Below, piece after piece: positions 33,766-43,400 of a stretch of 64,000 bases of DNA. Within the stretch, counting starts at the first letter, position 1. Each line of letters begins with the position of its first letter. The position numbers were made by a program, and so were the translations under genes. Below the pieces are notes generated by a model. The model was given only the letters and a program-made list of their open reading frames with translations. It was not told the DNA's origin and did not search any database. This DNA comes from Phycisphaerales bacterium (GTDB taxonomy: Bacteria; Planctomycetota; Phycisphaerae; Phycisphaerales; UBA1924): assembly GCA_028279375.1 (NCBI GenBank), contig JANQNW010000023.1:62001-126000 (forward strand), in the 5' to 3' direction.

Positions 33766-34908
33766 CTACGGCAGGATCAGCATCGCATCGCCGTAGCTGT
33801 AAAAGCGATACTCTCGACCAATCGCCTCCGAGTAGATCTCCTTGATGCGATCGACCCCGCCCGGGAAGAGCGCCGCCACCATCGCCAGAAGCGTTGAGCG
33901 CGGCAGATGGAAGTTTGTCATCAGTCCATCCAGCCAGCGCCACTCATGCCCCGGCGCAATGAGGATTCGAGTCTCTCCGGAAATCGGGTCTCTTGATGTC
34001 CCTCCCTCACCGGGCGCCGGCAGCGATTCAAGTGTTCGAGCCGTGGTCGTTCCGATCGCGATAACCCGGCGTCCCGAACTACGCGCGCGAGTCAATGCGC
34101 GCAGTGTCTCGATGCCGACTTCAAATCGCTCAGAGTGCATCGGATGCGCCTCGATCGACTCGCTTTCGACCGGCTTGAACGTGCCCTCTCCCACGTGGAG
34201 GATGACATCGCGGAACTCGAAACCGTCGCGCTCGAGACGCTGAAGAAGTTCGTTGCTGAAGTGAAGCCCAGCGGTCGGCGCCGCCACGGAACCGCCCGAT
34301 TCAGAGGCGTAGATCGTCTGATACCACGCGCGATCATCGTCATCAGAAATCAGGTCGTCGTCGCGCTGCCTGGCGCCCAGAATGTACGGCGGGAGGGGCG
34401 TCGCGCCGATTCGGTTGAGCGCCTCCGGCGTGGAGAATGGATGCGCTGGCACATCCGCGTTCTCAACGCGAATGATCCAGGCAGCGTCATCACGCTCTAC
34501 GAGACGCGCATGCACACCAGGTGCGCGGGCGTCACCGCGTGCGAATACGACCTCAGTTCCCCGCCGCAGGCGACCATTGCTCTTCAACAGCGCGCGCCAG
34601 AACGCGTGATCTATCTCACTCGAGATGGTCTGGAGATAGAGCCCCTGCACACGCCCGCCCGTCTCCCTGCGACATCCTTCCAGACGCGCCGGCACGACAC
34701 GACTGACATTGCGGACCAGCAGGTCGGTGGACTCCAGAATGTCCGGAAGATCGCGAACGTGTGCGTGCTGGAGTCTGGTGTCGTCCGAGCGCGACACAAC
34801 GAGGAGCCGTGCGTCATGGCGCGGCTCGACGGGGCGCCGAGCGATGAGGCCCTCCGGCAGGTCATAGTCGAGTTCGTCAGTTCGCAACATGTTGCGTGGC
34901 GACAACAT
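33766..34908 (-). CDS. queA: S-adenosylmethionine:tRNA ribosyltransferase-isomerase
   Basis: QueA transfers and isomerises the ribose of S-adenosylmethionine onto preQ1 in tRNA, making epoxyqueuosine. The 380-residue frame has the family signatures in order: DYDLPEGLIARRP at the N-terminus, GSVAAPTAGLHF, LHVGEGTFKPV, TNFHLPRSTLLAMVAA and the closing REYRFYSYGDAMLI. Two start codons are possible, at 34906-34908 and at 34888-34890 (MLRTDELDYDLP); neither has a strong ribosome site, and the second would match the usual N-terminus better. It stands alone; queE and queD are 22-24 kb away in this window. Confidence 0.93.
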   Translation of the reverse strand: MLSPRNMLRTDELDYDLPEGLIARRPVEPRHDARLLVVSRSDDTRLQHAHVRDLPDILESTDLLVRNVSRVVPARLEGCRRETGGRVQGLYLQTISSEIDHAFWRALLKSNGRLRRGTEVVFARGDARAPGVHARLVERDDAAWIIRVENADVPAHPFSTPEALNRIGATPLPPYILGARQRDDDLISDDDDRAWYQTIYASESGGSVAAPTAGLHFSNELLQRLERDGFEFRDVILHVGEGTFKPVESESIEAHPMHSERFEVGIETLRALTRARSSGRRVIAIGTTTARTLESLPAPGEGGTSRDPISGETRILIAPGHEWRWLDGLMTNFHLPRSTLLAMVAALFPGGVDRIKEIYSEAIGREYRFYSYGDAMLILP

Positions 34909-35038
34909 ACCCCGTTGATGCAGGGCAGCAATCGGGAGCCAGACAGAACTCCGCCTGACGCAACTCGCAGTTCTCTCGCTGTGTCCGGCGGTGTTATCGG
35001 AGCAGGCCGGTGGCGCCGTTCGTGCAGCGAGCTACTGC

Positions 35039-35440
35039 ATGAAGATCGGTCCCGGATCACATGGAGATGGCGCCAGTCCGTTCGAACGGCGGATGGAATG
35101 GACTCGCCCGGATCACCGCGCTCATCACGACTGCAGCCGGACGCCCTGCGACACCTGGGACGCTGGAGACGATCTCCCGATCGCCTACGCGCACTATCTC
35201 AGGAAGCAGAATCTCGAGACGCCGGATCCCGTCGAGTCGAATCTCGATGAGGTGAGGATTCCGATGGTGAGCGACATTGGTGAGCCGCTCAAGCCGACCT
35301 CCGAATCCAGCGCGGCCAACCTCGGCGATGTCTCCGAGGGCCGTCCTCGTCAGCCTGAATCCGAGGCGCCGATCCAGGCCGTTCGACGCGCGCAGCGCGT
35401 GCAGGCGCCGATCGGCGCCCTCATCGACATCATCATCTGA
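35039..35440 (+). CDS. Hypothetical protein, start uncertain
   Basis: A 133-codon frame with strong third-position GC bias from about 35168 to the stop, clearly higher than the opposing frame, so the C-terminal 90 residues are probably coding (segments AYAHYLRKQNLETPDPVES and AVRRAQRVQAPIGALIDIII). The N-terminal third has weaker bias and no ribosome site; starts at 35039 and 35093 are possible. No domain recognised; it is polar with an Ile-rich end. It converges on the small-protein operon with only 13 bases between stops. Confidence 0.45.
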   Translation: MKIGPGSHGDGASPFERRMEWTRPDHRAHHDCSRTPCDTWDAGDDLPIAYAHYLRKQNLETPDPVESNLDEVRIPMVSDIGEPLKPTSESSAANLGDVSEGRPRQPESEAPIQAVRRAQRVQAPIGALIDIII

Positions 35441-35453
35441 CGAATCAGCGGTT

Positions 35454-35750
35454 TCAGGCGTGCAGGTGCTCGCGCACGCTCTCGCGCACATCCTTGCCCT
35501 TGACGCAGACGGTCTTGATCCACCATGGACTCGGCGACAGGAGGCGCTCAGCGTCCTCGCTCGTCAATGTGCCCTCGGCGACATAAGCCGCGATTTCGCG
35601 GCGCGTCTGCTCGCGCTCGCGCGTTCCCTGTCTTGCAGAACGCGAGATGAGCGCGATGATCACGACGGAAGTCAGCATACCTGCGATTCCGAGAATCGTA
35701 CCGACCAGCAGGCCGGGTTCGTTTGCGAAGGTGGTAATCAGTTCATGCAT
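35454..35750 (-). CDS. Small membrane protein with SHOCT-like C-terminal motif (paralog 1, last gene)
   Basis: A 98-residue protein: a short N-terminus, one membrane helix (LLVGTILGIAGMLTSVVII), a basic stretch, then TRREIAAYVAEGTLTSEDAERLL. It is the only paralog with a longer tail after the motif (WWIKTVCVKGKD and a charged end). ATG 35748-35750 is preferred; a TTG 11 codons upstream directly follows the previous stop but is less likely. It is the fourth gene of the leftward operon. Confidence 0.7.
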   Translation of the reverse strand: MHELITTFANEPGLLVGTILGIAGMLTSVVIIALISRSARQGTREREQTRREIAAYVAEGTLTSEDAERLLSPSPWWIKTVCVKGKDVRESVREHLHA

Positions 35751-35783
35751 CGTTCTGATCCAATCTGCCGCCGGATTCGGCAA

Positions 35784-36023
35784 TCAGCAGCGTTCCCACT
35801 TCTTCATGCCGGCCTTGAGGAGGCGCTCGCCTTCTTCGGGAGTCATTGATCCTTCCGCGATGTAGGCGGCCACTTCGCGTCGTGAGCGCTCCTGGCCGCG
35901 GGCGATCACCATGTTCTTGATCGCGCTCACGACGATTGCGATCACGGCGATGCCGCCTCCAATCGAGACTGCGAGTATGCGGACCAGATCGTCGTCGGCG
36001 AGGAACATTGACATCTCGTTCAT
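35784..36023 (-). CDS. Small membrane protein with SHOCT-like C-terminal motif (paralog 2)
   Basis: A 79-residue protein with GGGAGGTC before its ATG. One helix (about residues 15-35, ILAVSIGGGIAVIAIVVSAI) is followed by QERSRREVAAYIAEGSMTP and EEGERLLKAG, ending in a Cys. The C-terminal helix-turn-helix pattern (EG-x-x-TPEE-x-ERLL) resembles by eye the short SHOCT-like domains that mediate oligomerisation. It lies 16 bases after paralog 3. Function unknown. Confidence 0.75.
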   Translation of the reverse strand: MNEMSMFLADDDLVRILAVSIGGGIAVIAIVVSAIKNMVIARGQERSRREVAAYIAEGSMTPEEGERLLKAGMKKWERC

Positions 36024-36039
36024 CTTCCGGACCTCCCGT

Positions 36040-36288
36040 TCAGGAAATCGCTGAGGAGTCCTTGGGCTCCGCGACGAGGATCTTCTCCGCCTGCTCGGGA
36101 GTCAGCGATCCTTCAGCGACATACGCCGCCATCTCGCGACGGCTGCGCTCGCGCGAGCGCGTTTTCACGATGCTCTCGATCGTGGCGAGGAAGAGCCAGG
36201 CGATCGCAATGATGAATCCGAGCACCAGCGCGGTGTACGGGATGAAATCGGCCGGGTCTGCGGCGAATGCCTTGAGGAATTCCTCCAT
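36040..36288 (-). CDS. Small membrane protein with SHOCT-like C-terminal motif (paralog 3)
   Basis: An 82-residue protein. AAAGGAACG precedes the ATG. An acidic 16-residue N-terminus leads into one helix (about 17-38, YTALVLGFIIAIAWLFLATI), then RERSRREMAAYVAEGSLTP and EQAEKILVAEP. The order of elements is the same as in its neighbours, while the helix sequence differs, so the soluble motif is what is conserved. Confidence 0.75.
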   Translation of the reverse strand: MEEFLKAFAADPADFIPYTALVLGFIIAIAWLFLATIESIVKTRSRERSRREMAAYVAEGSLTPEQAEKILVAEPKDSSAIS

Positions 36289-36312
36289 CGCTCGTTCCTT
36301 TCCCGAGTCTGG

Positions 36313-36507
36313 CTACTCGTCCTCAGGGGGATCGGCGAGCAGGAGACGCTCGCCTTGCTCGGGGGTCATCGATCCCTCGGCGATATACGCCGCGATCTCG
36401 CGCCGACTCCGCTCGCGAGCGCGTGTTCTGTGCATCGAACTCAGCGTGCCCGCCACGATGCCAACGATGCCGACTGTTCCCAGAATCGCCCAGAAGCTGA
36501 GATCCAT
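36313..36507 (-). CDS. Small membrane protein with SHOCT-like C-terminal motif (paralog 4, first gene)
   Basis: A 64-residue protein, the shortest and most upstream of the four. ATG 36505-36507 is chosen for AAGGACA upstream; the frame continues 39 codons further left without membrane or ribosome signals. One helix (about residues 4-24) is followed by RERSRREIAAYIAEGSMTP, EQGERLLLAD and an acidic end. It starts 192 bases from the divergent EIIA-like gene, so both may share a regulatory region. Confidence 0.75.
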   Translation of the reverse strand: MDLSFWAILGTVGIVGIVAGTLSSMHRTRARERSRREIAAYIAEGSMTPEQGERLLLADPPEDE

Positions 36508-36698
36508 TGTCCTTCGATGTCCTTCCTGCCGTCGATCAGGCGAGGTCCCACGCCTGCCGAATCGACGATCCTGAATCTTCTTGGGGATGACAGAGCAGGA
36601 CTTTCGCCGGATTGTAGCCTTCAAGCGCTCCCGGTCCCCCTCAATCGGCGTTCGTCAGGCTCTGGATCCTGATATCGTGTCTAGCCCTCACTAGCCGC

Positions 36699-37163
36699 AT
36701 GCGTCTCGAATCCTTCATTCATGCTGATCGAGTGCTCGTCCTGGAGAATGCCACGGACCGGGACGAGGTCCTGCGCCTGCTTGCCGCCGCCGCGAGCCCG
36801 GCGATCGGCGATGTGGACGAGGAGCAGCTGCTGGAGGCCCTGCAAGAGCGCGAGTCTCAGATGGCGACTTCGACCCCTGAGGCTGTCGGTTTCCCCCACG
36901 CGCTGCTTCCGGAGATCGATTCGACGATCGTTGTCGTCGCCTTGCTAAGGAAGGGCGTTGACTTCGGAAGCCCGAATCACCCTCCGGTGACGCTGATCTT
37001 CGGCATGTTCGGTTCAAGCGAGAAGCCCTGGGAGCATGTTCGCCTGCTGGCGCGTCTGGCTCGAATCGCCCGCGCTCCCGGCGCACTCGACAAGCTCCGC
37101 GCCGCCGCCGACGCCAGAGCGCTCTTCGAAGCGCTCGTCGAGGAGGATCGGTCCCATGGCTGA
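36699..37163 (+). CDS. PTS EIIA-type (mannitol/fructose/Ntr-like) regulatory protein
   Basis: A 154-residue EIIA type-2 domain. Such domains accept phosphate from HPr or NPr on a His; stand-alone copies often regulate transport. The phosphorylatable residue is probably H67 in GFPHALLPEID. PVTLIFGMFGSSEKPWEHVRLLARLARI is typical of the PTS IIA domains placed beside cation antiporters, although the usual HLxxLA core is only partly kept. No other PTS gene is in the window. The start lacks a ribosome site. The stop overlaps the next gene by 8 bases (ATGGCTGA). It heads the cation-transport cluster. Confidence 0.8.
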   Translation: MRLESFIHADRVLVLENATDRDEVLRLLAAAASPAIGDVDEEQLLEALQERESQMATSTPEAVGFPHALLPEIDSTIVVVALLRKGVDFGSPNHPPVTLIFGMFGSSEKPWEHVRLLARLARIARAPGALDKLRAAADARALFEALVEEDRSHG

Positions 37164-37512
37164 CATCCGGGACGCCGGTCCTGGTGAGGACGCCCCGGTG
37201 CTCCTGATCCTCGTCGCATCGAGTTCCTCGATGCTCGATGACATCATTACGGCGATGCTCGACCTTGGGATCTCGGGGGCCACAGTGATCGAGAGCAAGG
37301 GTCTCGGCGCGATCCTGCGTGACGAGATGCCGATCTTCGCGGGCCTCGCATCCATGATCCCTGAGAACACGGGAAGTCGAGTGGTGCTTTCAGCGACGTC
37401 GCAAACCATGGCAGACGGGCTCTTTCAATTCATTGAGGAAGAACTGGCGCCCTCGGAGCGACCGATCGCGCTGACGGCCCCGGTTTCCCGATTCCTCGGG
37501 CCGAGCCGGTGA
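37156..37512 (+). CDS. PII-like (GlnB superfamily) small protein
   Basis: A 118-residue protein with AGGAGGAT about 8 bases before its ATG, which lies inside the end of the EIIA gene. The core VLLILVASSSSMLDDIITAML followed by LGISGATVIESKGLG is the beta-alpha-beta and T-loop start of the PII fold. The T-loop region (RDEMPIFAGL) differs from GlnB and lacks the uridylylated Tyr. PII-like proteins sense nucleotides or metabolites and often bind transporters; here the partner is presumably one of the downstream antiporters, which is inference from gene order. Confidence 0.65.
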   Translation: MADIRDAGPGEDAPVLLILVASSSSMLDDIITAMLDLGISGATVIESKGLGAILRDEMPIFAGLASMIPENTGSRVVLSATSQTMADGLFQFIEEELAPSERPIALTAPVSRFLGPSR

Positions 37513-37676
37513 TCCCACAGAGCGCCGCTCCGGTTCGGGCATCTGACTTAGACTGGAATCAACGTCCTGCGAGATAGAGCGCACGTCGCGTCACTCGCTG
37601 GTGTCAGTCCGTCGGAACGATCTCCTCTCGCGAGGCTCCACTGCGCACATTCCTGGCGATCCTGCTGCTGCTTGCG

Positions 37677-38930
37677 ATGGGTTTGATCGCCGCGAGCGGT
37701 TCTGCCCGTCGATTTCGACGGAGCCGTGTTCTCACGGCGTTGCTCAGCGCCGGCTGGCCGGCGGTCGCCGTTGGCGTGCTGATCGGGCCGGCTGGCGTCG
37801 GCGCCGTCACGCCTGAGCTCATTTCGAATCTCACTCCGGTCGTCTTCGCCGGTCTTGGCTGGATCGGATTGATGATCGGCATGCAACTGCATCTGAGTGT
37901 GCTCGATTCTCTGCCGCGCGTGGTCTGGCGCCTGGGCGTACTGGACCTCGTGGTGAGCGCCTCTGTCTTCGGCGCATTGACATTCCTTGCGTTCACTGTC
38001 TGGCCCGACTCCTTGCCGGGGGGGCTGCGGTCGGGGATGTCTGCACTGATCGCCGCGTCGATCATCAGCGCCTGCGGCGTTGGATGGTCGATGGAGACGC
38101 GCTCGCTGCGGCACAGCGACTCGCCCGAGTCCGCGCGGCTGGCGCTCTTCGTGCGGGCCGCCGGTGGATTGGCTGCGGCGTTCGCGCTTGCCTGGCTTGG
38201 TGTCGCTTCGAAGATCGCCGTTCGGTTGCACAGTGAAGCTGAGATCGGCGGCGCCGGCTCCGGCTTGCTGCTCATCGTCGTCGCCATGGTCGCCTCGGTC
38301 GCAGTCGGATTGCTCGGCGGGGTGGCGTTACGCCGCGCCGGAAAGAGCAGAGCGGATCTCCTGGCGGTGTTCCTCGGCGTCGTCGCGCTGAGCGCCGGAC
38401 TCGCGGCCGACCTTCGATTCTCACCGCTGCTGGCCTCGATGATCGTCGGCGCCGTACTCGTCAATCTCGCGGGCGAGCCACTACGCAGCTTCCAGCGCTT
38501 CATCATGGAGGCGGAGCACGTCGTCGCCGTCGTCTTCTCTCTGATTGCTGGCGCGATGCTCACGACACGTATTGAACTTGCGGCCGTCATCCTGGCGATC
38601 GGGCTTGTCGCGGCCCGACTGATCACTAAGCCGGTGATCTTCCGCATTGGAGCTGGCGCTGCCGGAGGCTCGGAAGGCGGCGATGGAGGCGTCGATGTGA
38701 GCGCGCTTCCATCAAATTCTCCGCTCTTTGCCGCGCCTATCCGGCAGAGTCCTGTCGCGCTGGCGATCGCCGTCAGCGCTGTGATCGTGACGCCTGAGGC
38801 GGCGCCGTTGCTGACGATCGTCGTCATCGTCGGTGTCCTGAGCGAGGCGCTTCCGCTCGTCATGACGGTCAGGCGCGGCGCTGAACTCAAGACAGGCGAA
38901 GCAGACGCAGGGGAGGCGTCCTCCTCATGA
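37677..38930 (+). CDS. CPA2-type cation:proton antiporter-like membrane protein (start uncertain)
   Basis: A 417-residue membrane protein with about 11-12 helices, resembling the transport domain of Na+/H+ and K+/H+ antiporters (GPAGVGAVTPELISNLTP, then the GLGWIGLMIGMQL region). With ATG 37677 the first helix is cut in half; in-frame codons upstream (from CTG 37641: LRTFLAILLLLAMGLIAASG, without an intervening stop) would complete it, so translation may begin at a CTG. It overlaps the next antiporter gene by ATGA. Two adjacent and coupled antiporter-like genes suggest a two-subunit or alternative-ion arrangement. Confidence 0.7.
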   Translation: MGLIAASGSARRFRRSRVLTALLSAGWPAVAVGVLIGPAGVGAVTPELISNLTPVVFAGLGWIGLMIGMQLHLSVLDSLPRVVWRLGVLDLVVSASVFGALTFLAFTVWPDSLPGGLRSGMSALIAASIISACGVGWSMETRSLRHSDSPESARLALFVRAAGGLAAAFALAWLGVASKIAVRLHSEAEIGGAGSGLLLIVVAMVASVAVGLLGGVALRRAGKSRADLLAVFLGVVALSAGLAADLRFSPLLASMIVGAVLVNLAGEPLRSFQRFIMEAEHVVAVVFSLIAGAMLTTRIELAAVILAIGLVAARLITKPVIFRIGAGAAGGSEGGDGGVDVSALPSNSPLFAAPIRQSPVALAIAVSAVIVTPEAAPLLTIVVIVGVLSEALPLVMTVRRGAELKTGEADAGEASSS

Positions 38931-40312
38931 GACGGACGCTCATCACACAGTTCCTCGCGCTTCTGATGATCACCGCGCTGGTGCTCGTCGTGAGAGCGGT
39001 CGCGGACCAGAGCGCCGCCGTCGCTCTCCTTGAGACGGACCCCGGCCTTCTCAACGCGGCCTCCAGCCTGGGACTGCTCCTCATCGGCGCGTGGTTCGCC
39101 GGTCAGATTTGTTCAGCAATCAGTATTCCGCGCATCACGGGCTACATCGTATTCGGACTGATCGCCGGACCCGACATCCTGAACATCGTGCGCAAGGACC
39201 AGTTCGTCTATCTGCGGACGGTCAACGACCTCGCGATCGCGCTCATCGCGCTGACGGCGGGGGGTGAAATCCGGATCTCCTTCCTCAAGCTTCAGGCGCG
39301 CGCCGTCGCGTTCGTCATGTTCTTTCAGATGACGCTGGTCGGCGTCGGCGTGGCGATCGTCATGTCCTTCTTTCCCGGTTCGCTCGGTGTGCTCGAATCC
39401 GATCCGTCGTCGGCGCGCGTCGCCGCTGCGATTCTGCTCGCGACCGTCTGCACCGCCAGTTCGCCTGCCGTGTTGGTCGCCGTGATCTCGGAGTCGCGCG
39501 CAACCGGATTCATGTCCCAGGTTGCGATCGCCGCAACGGTCGTGAAGGACCTGCTGCTTGTGATCGTCTTCACGGTCGTGATCGCGACGACAAGCTCATG
39601 GCTCGGTGTCTCAGGCGCGGACGCCGGGCATGGCGCCCATGGCGGCGGGGGTGGATCTCTCGTTTGGTCGCTCAGCAAGACCCTCGGCGGCTCTCTCGTC
39701 GCGGGCGTGCTTTTCGGCATCGGACTCGCCTGGTGCACGCGCCGCCTCCGGCGACATCTTCCGATCGTCGTGGTGCTGTCATGCTTCGGCATGGCCCTCG
39801 TAAGCCAGACACTTCACTTCGAGGCGCTCCTGGTCGCACTCATCGCGGGCGTCCTGATGGAGAACGTCTGGGGCGAGGAGAGTGAGCACCTGTTCAAGAC
39901 AATTGAGGAACTGAGCCTCCCTGTCTTTTGCGTCTTCTTCGCCGTCGCGGGAACCAAGATCGATCTCCAGGCGCTGGCGAGTCTCTGGGACGAGACAGTG
40001 GCGCTCGTGCTCATTCGCGCCGGATTCACGTGGGTCGGTTGCTGGCTCGGGATTCGAGCCGCCGGCGCTCGCCACGAGCGCGGCGCTCGCTGGATGTGGA
40101 CGGCATTCCTGCCGCAGGCCGGGGTGGCGCTCGTCTTCGTGTCGATAATCGAGCGGACCTTCACGGAGTTCGAGTTCGCCGCGACGCTCTACTCACTGGT
40201 GCTGGGCATGATCGCCATCGAGGAGCTCCTCGGCCCGGTCCTGCTGCGTTTCGGACTCCAGAGGGCAGGAGAGATCCAGGGACAGGGGCCGGCGGGAACA
40301 GACCGGGCCTAG
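38927..40312 (+). CDS. CPA2-type sodium/proton antiporter-like membrane protein
   Basis: A 461-residue protein with about 13 helices. It carries the family blocks ISIPRITGYIVFGLIAGPDI, NDLAIALIALTAGGEI, ILLATVCTASSPAVLVAVISE and LPQAGVALVF. Instead of the usual ND/DD ion motif, the SSPAV stretch occupies that place, so the ion specificity is unclear. A Gly/His-rich loop (GADAGHGAHGGGGG) lies between helices near residue 235. It is followed by a 141-base gap with a small hairpin (CTCGGA/TCCGAG, 40319-40335) before mrpA. Confidence 0.8.
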   Translation: MRRTLITQFLALLMITALVLVVRAVADQSAAVALLETDPGLLNAASSLGLLLIGAWFAGQICSAISIPRITGYIVFGLIAGPDILNIVRKDQFVYLRTVNDLAIALIALTAGGEIRISFLKLQARAVAFVMFFQMTLVGVGVAIVMSFFPGSLGVLESDPSSARVAAAILLATVCTASSPAVLVAVISESRATGFMSQVAIAATVVKDLLLVIVFTVVIATTSSWLGVSGADAGHGAHGGGGGSLVWSLSKTLGGSLVAGVLFGIGLAWCTRRLRRHLPIVVVLSCFGMALVSQTLHFEALLVALIAGVLMENVWGEESEHLFKTIEELSLPVFCVFFAVAGTKIDLQALASLWDETVALVLIRAGFTWVGCWLGIRAAGARHERGARWMWTAFLPQAGVALVFVSIIERTFTEFEFAATLYSLVLGMIAIEELLGPVLLRFGLQRAGEIQGQGPAGTDRA

Positions 40313-40453
40313 AACTGTCTCGGACCGGTTCCGAGAAGATCGCGTTTTCCATAGTCATGTACGGCAGGTCGGAGGACGATTGGCCGATAGGAGTCGAGAT
40401 TCCGGCTTCCGGGAAGGTCGGCTTCGAGTCCCTGGACTGAGACCAGTGTCATC

Positions 40454-43400
40454 ATGCATGAATCAGAATTCACTTTGATCCTGCTCGCCGTGCTGGCGCC
40501 GGTCATCGCCGGCGTCGCCACGCTGATCCTGCCACGGCGCGCTACGAGCGGTCGGACAATCTTGGCGCTGGCAGGACCAGCGCTGAGTGTCTATCTGCTG
40601 GGCTCCGTCGTCACGCAGTACGGCGTCAATGAGCCGGCGGTCACCGTCGCCGCGGTCGAAGATCATGAGGCGGGCCACGCATCATCGAGCAATGAAGAGC
40701 ACGGTGTCGTCGATACGCCGGGCACGCTCTACGACGATCTGACCCTCGGATCCAACGCCGGGTCCGACTATGCAGCGCCGTCGCCCGCGTATCAGGATTC
40801 TCCCGACTCGGGTGTCGTCGGCATCCCGTTCATGGAGTCGTTGCATCTCGACCTGACATTCAACGCCGATCCGCTTGGACTCTTCTTCGCATTCCTGATC
40901 GCCGGCGTTGGATGCCTGATTGTGCTCTATTCCCGAGGCTACTTCGGGAAGGACGCAGACAGTCTCTTCCGCTTCTATCCGATGCTCGGGCTCTTCGCGA
41001 CGGCGATGCTCGGCCTCGTGCTCGCGGACAACATGATCGCGATGCTCATCTTCTGGGAGATGACGAGCATCAGCTCGTTCCTGCTCATCGGATGGGAGCG
41101 ATCCAACCCGAAGGCTGTTCGACTGGCCGTACAGGCGCTGCTGGTCACCGGCATGGGCGGCATTGCGCTGCTCGGCGGCGTGCTGCTGCTGGGCGTCGGC
41201 GTGGGCGAGTGGGGCTTCAGCGCCGTGCTCAGCGCCTTCGCGACCGGCGATCTGGCGCGACCGGAGCTGGTGCCCTGGGCGTTTCTGCTGATGTTCCTCG
41301 GTGGCGCCACGAAGTCCGCGCAGTGGCCATTCCACTTCTGGCTTCCGGGCGCGATGGCGGCCCCGACGCCGGTCTCCGCGTATCTGCACTCGGCGACGAT
41401 GGTCAAAGCGGGCATCTACCTCTTCGCGCGCATGTATCCCGGCCTCTACCTTCTGGAGTCGATCATCCCGTGGGGTGAGATCCTGATCGCGTTCGGCGCC
41501 ATCACCATGGCGCTCGGCGCACTGCTGGCCATTCGCTCCGCCGAACTCAAGAAGATCTTCGCGTACACGACCGTGAGTCAGCTCGGGCTCTTCACGTGCA
41601 TGTACGGCCTCGGCTCCGTCACCTATGTGCACGACGGCCATGCCGCGGCCAACATCATCTGGCCCATCACGCAGATCCTCAATCACGCGCTCTACAAGGC
41701 GCCGCTCTTCATCATCGCCGGCGCGATCATCCACACCGTCGGCAAGAAGGAACTGCATCAGCTCAAGGGTCTGCTTCGCTCGCACCCGCTGCTGGCCATC
41801 ATCTGTCTCGCGGGCTGCTACGCGATGGCGGCCGCGCCCTTCACGCTCTCCTTCACGGCGAAGGAAGCGTTCCTCTATCAGATCTTCCATGCGACCGAGA
41901 CCATGCCATGGGTCAATGTCGTCGCGGTCCTTGCGGCGCTCACGGCGATCTTCAACATGGCGATCTTCATTCGCTTCCTGATGACGTTCCTGGCGACGCC
42001 CGAGGTTGAGACTCGAATCGAGCATGACGCCCAGGGCGAGGCGCACGCGCATGATCACGGCGATCACGCGCACGAGCATGAGCGCGGCTTCTGGGGCGCC
42101 TGCCTGTGGCTTCCCGCATTCCTGCTCGTCGCCGCGCAATACGTCGGCGGCGTGGCGCCGGCCTGGTTCGGTGAACTCGTCTTGCCCTTCGAGACGGCGC
42201 CGCTTTACTGGAGCGCGCTGCCGGGCTTCTTCGAGATGAAGATGGGCGCGCCTCTGATCACGTCAATCATCGGGGCAGTCCTCGGCATTCTGCTGGGCCT
42301 CTCGCCCTTCCTGCGATCGCCTCTCGAGGATCCGCACAACAAGCTCTTCCCTGCTGTCTATTCGAGCGTGCAGCGCGACGGCGGACGCATCTTCAGCATG
42401 CTCCAGCCCGGCAACTTCCGGGTGTATGTCTATCTCGTGCTGTCGGCGTTTGTGCTGGCGCTCGGCGGTTCGATCATGCTCGACAGCGGACTCTGGAGCT
42501 TCCCGGAGGCCGTGCGCATACCGCAGGGCGTCACCGGTCTGCTCATGGCCGTGTCGTTCTTCTCATTCCTCGTCTGCGCTTCGGCGCTGGCGATGCCCTT
42601 CGTGCGAAGCCGGATCGTTCGCGTGCTCGTTCTCGGCGGCGTCGGCTTCAGCGTGACCGGTCTCTACCTGCTCTACCAGGCGCCCGACCTCGCCCTGACG
42701 CAGCTCATGTTCGAGATCATCTCGGTCATCCTCTTCCTCCTCGTGCTGCGCATGCTCCCCGAGGAGCCGAAGCGCTGGCATCGGATCGATCGCGTCCGGC
42801 GCGGCTTCTTCGCCGCGCTCGTCGGCTGCACCGTTGGGTGGGTCGTCCTGCAGGTCGCCGGACAGGCGGATCTCTCACCGGATGGCGGCGCACTGGGCGA
42901 GTGGTTTGGCGCGCAGTCGTATTCCGACACACTCGGCGAGGCTGATGGTCGAGGCGGTGGCGGCAACAACGTCGTCAACGTCATCCTCGTGGATTTCCGG
43001 GGATACGACACCTTCGGCGAAATCACCGTGCTCGCGATCGCGCTCATGGGCGTCTTCGCGCTCATCACAGCGGCGCCGGCGAAGGCGGTCAAACGCGTGG
43101 TGAAGTACGACGACATCCCGCGCGAGGCGTACTACGTGCCGGAGGGCGCACAGCCTGGCTTGACGACGTCGCTGTTCCGCACGTCGATGCGCGTCATCCT
43201 TCCACTGTCTCTCATCTTCGCCGGCTACGTGTTCTTCAAGGGACACAACGAGCCGGGCGGCGGATTCATCGCCGGTCTGGTCGCCGCGACGGCCCTCGCC
43301 GTCTATCGCATGGCGGAGGGGCCGCGAGCGCTCAAGAGCCTCGTGCCGATCAAGCCAGGCCCGATGGCGGCCATCGGTCTCGGCATCGCGCTGCTCACGG

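Noticed and set aside
35057-35491. 144-codon minus-strand frame opposite the orphan gene
   Set aside because: Its third-position GC is clearly lower than that of the plus frame in the same interval, and it would overlap the end of the small-protein operon.
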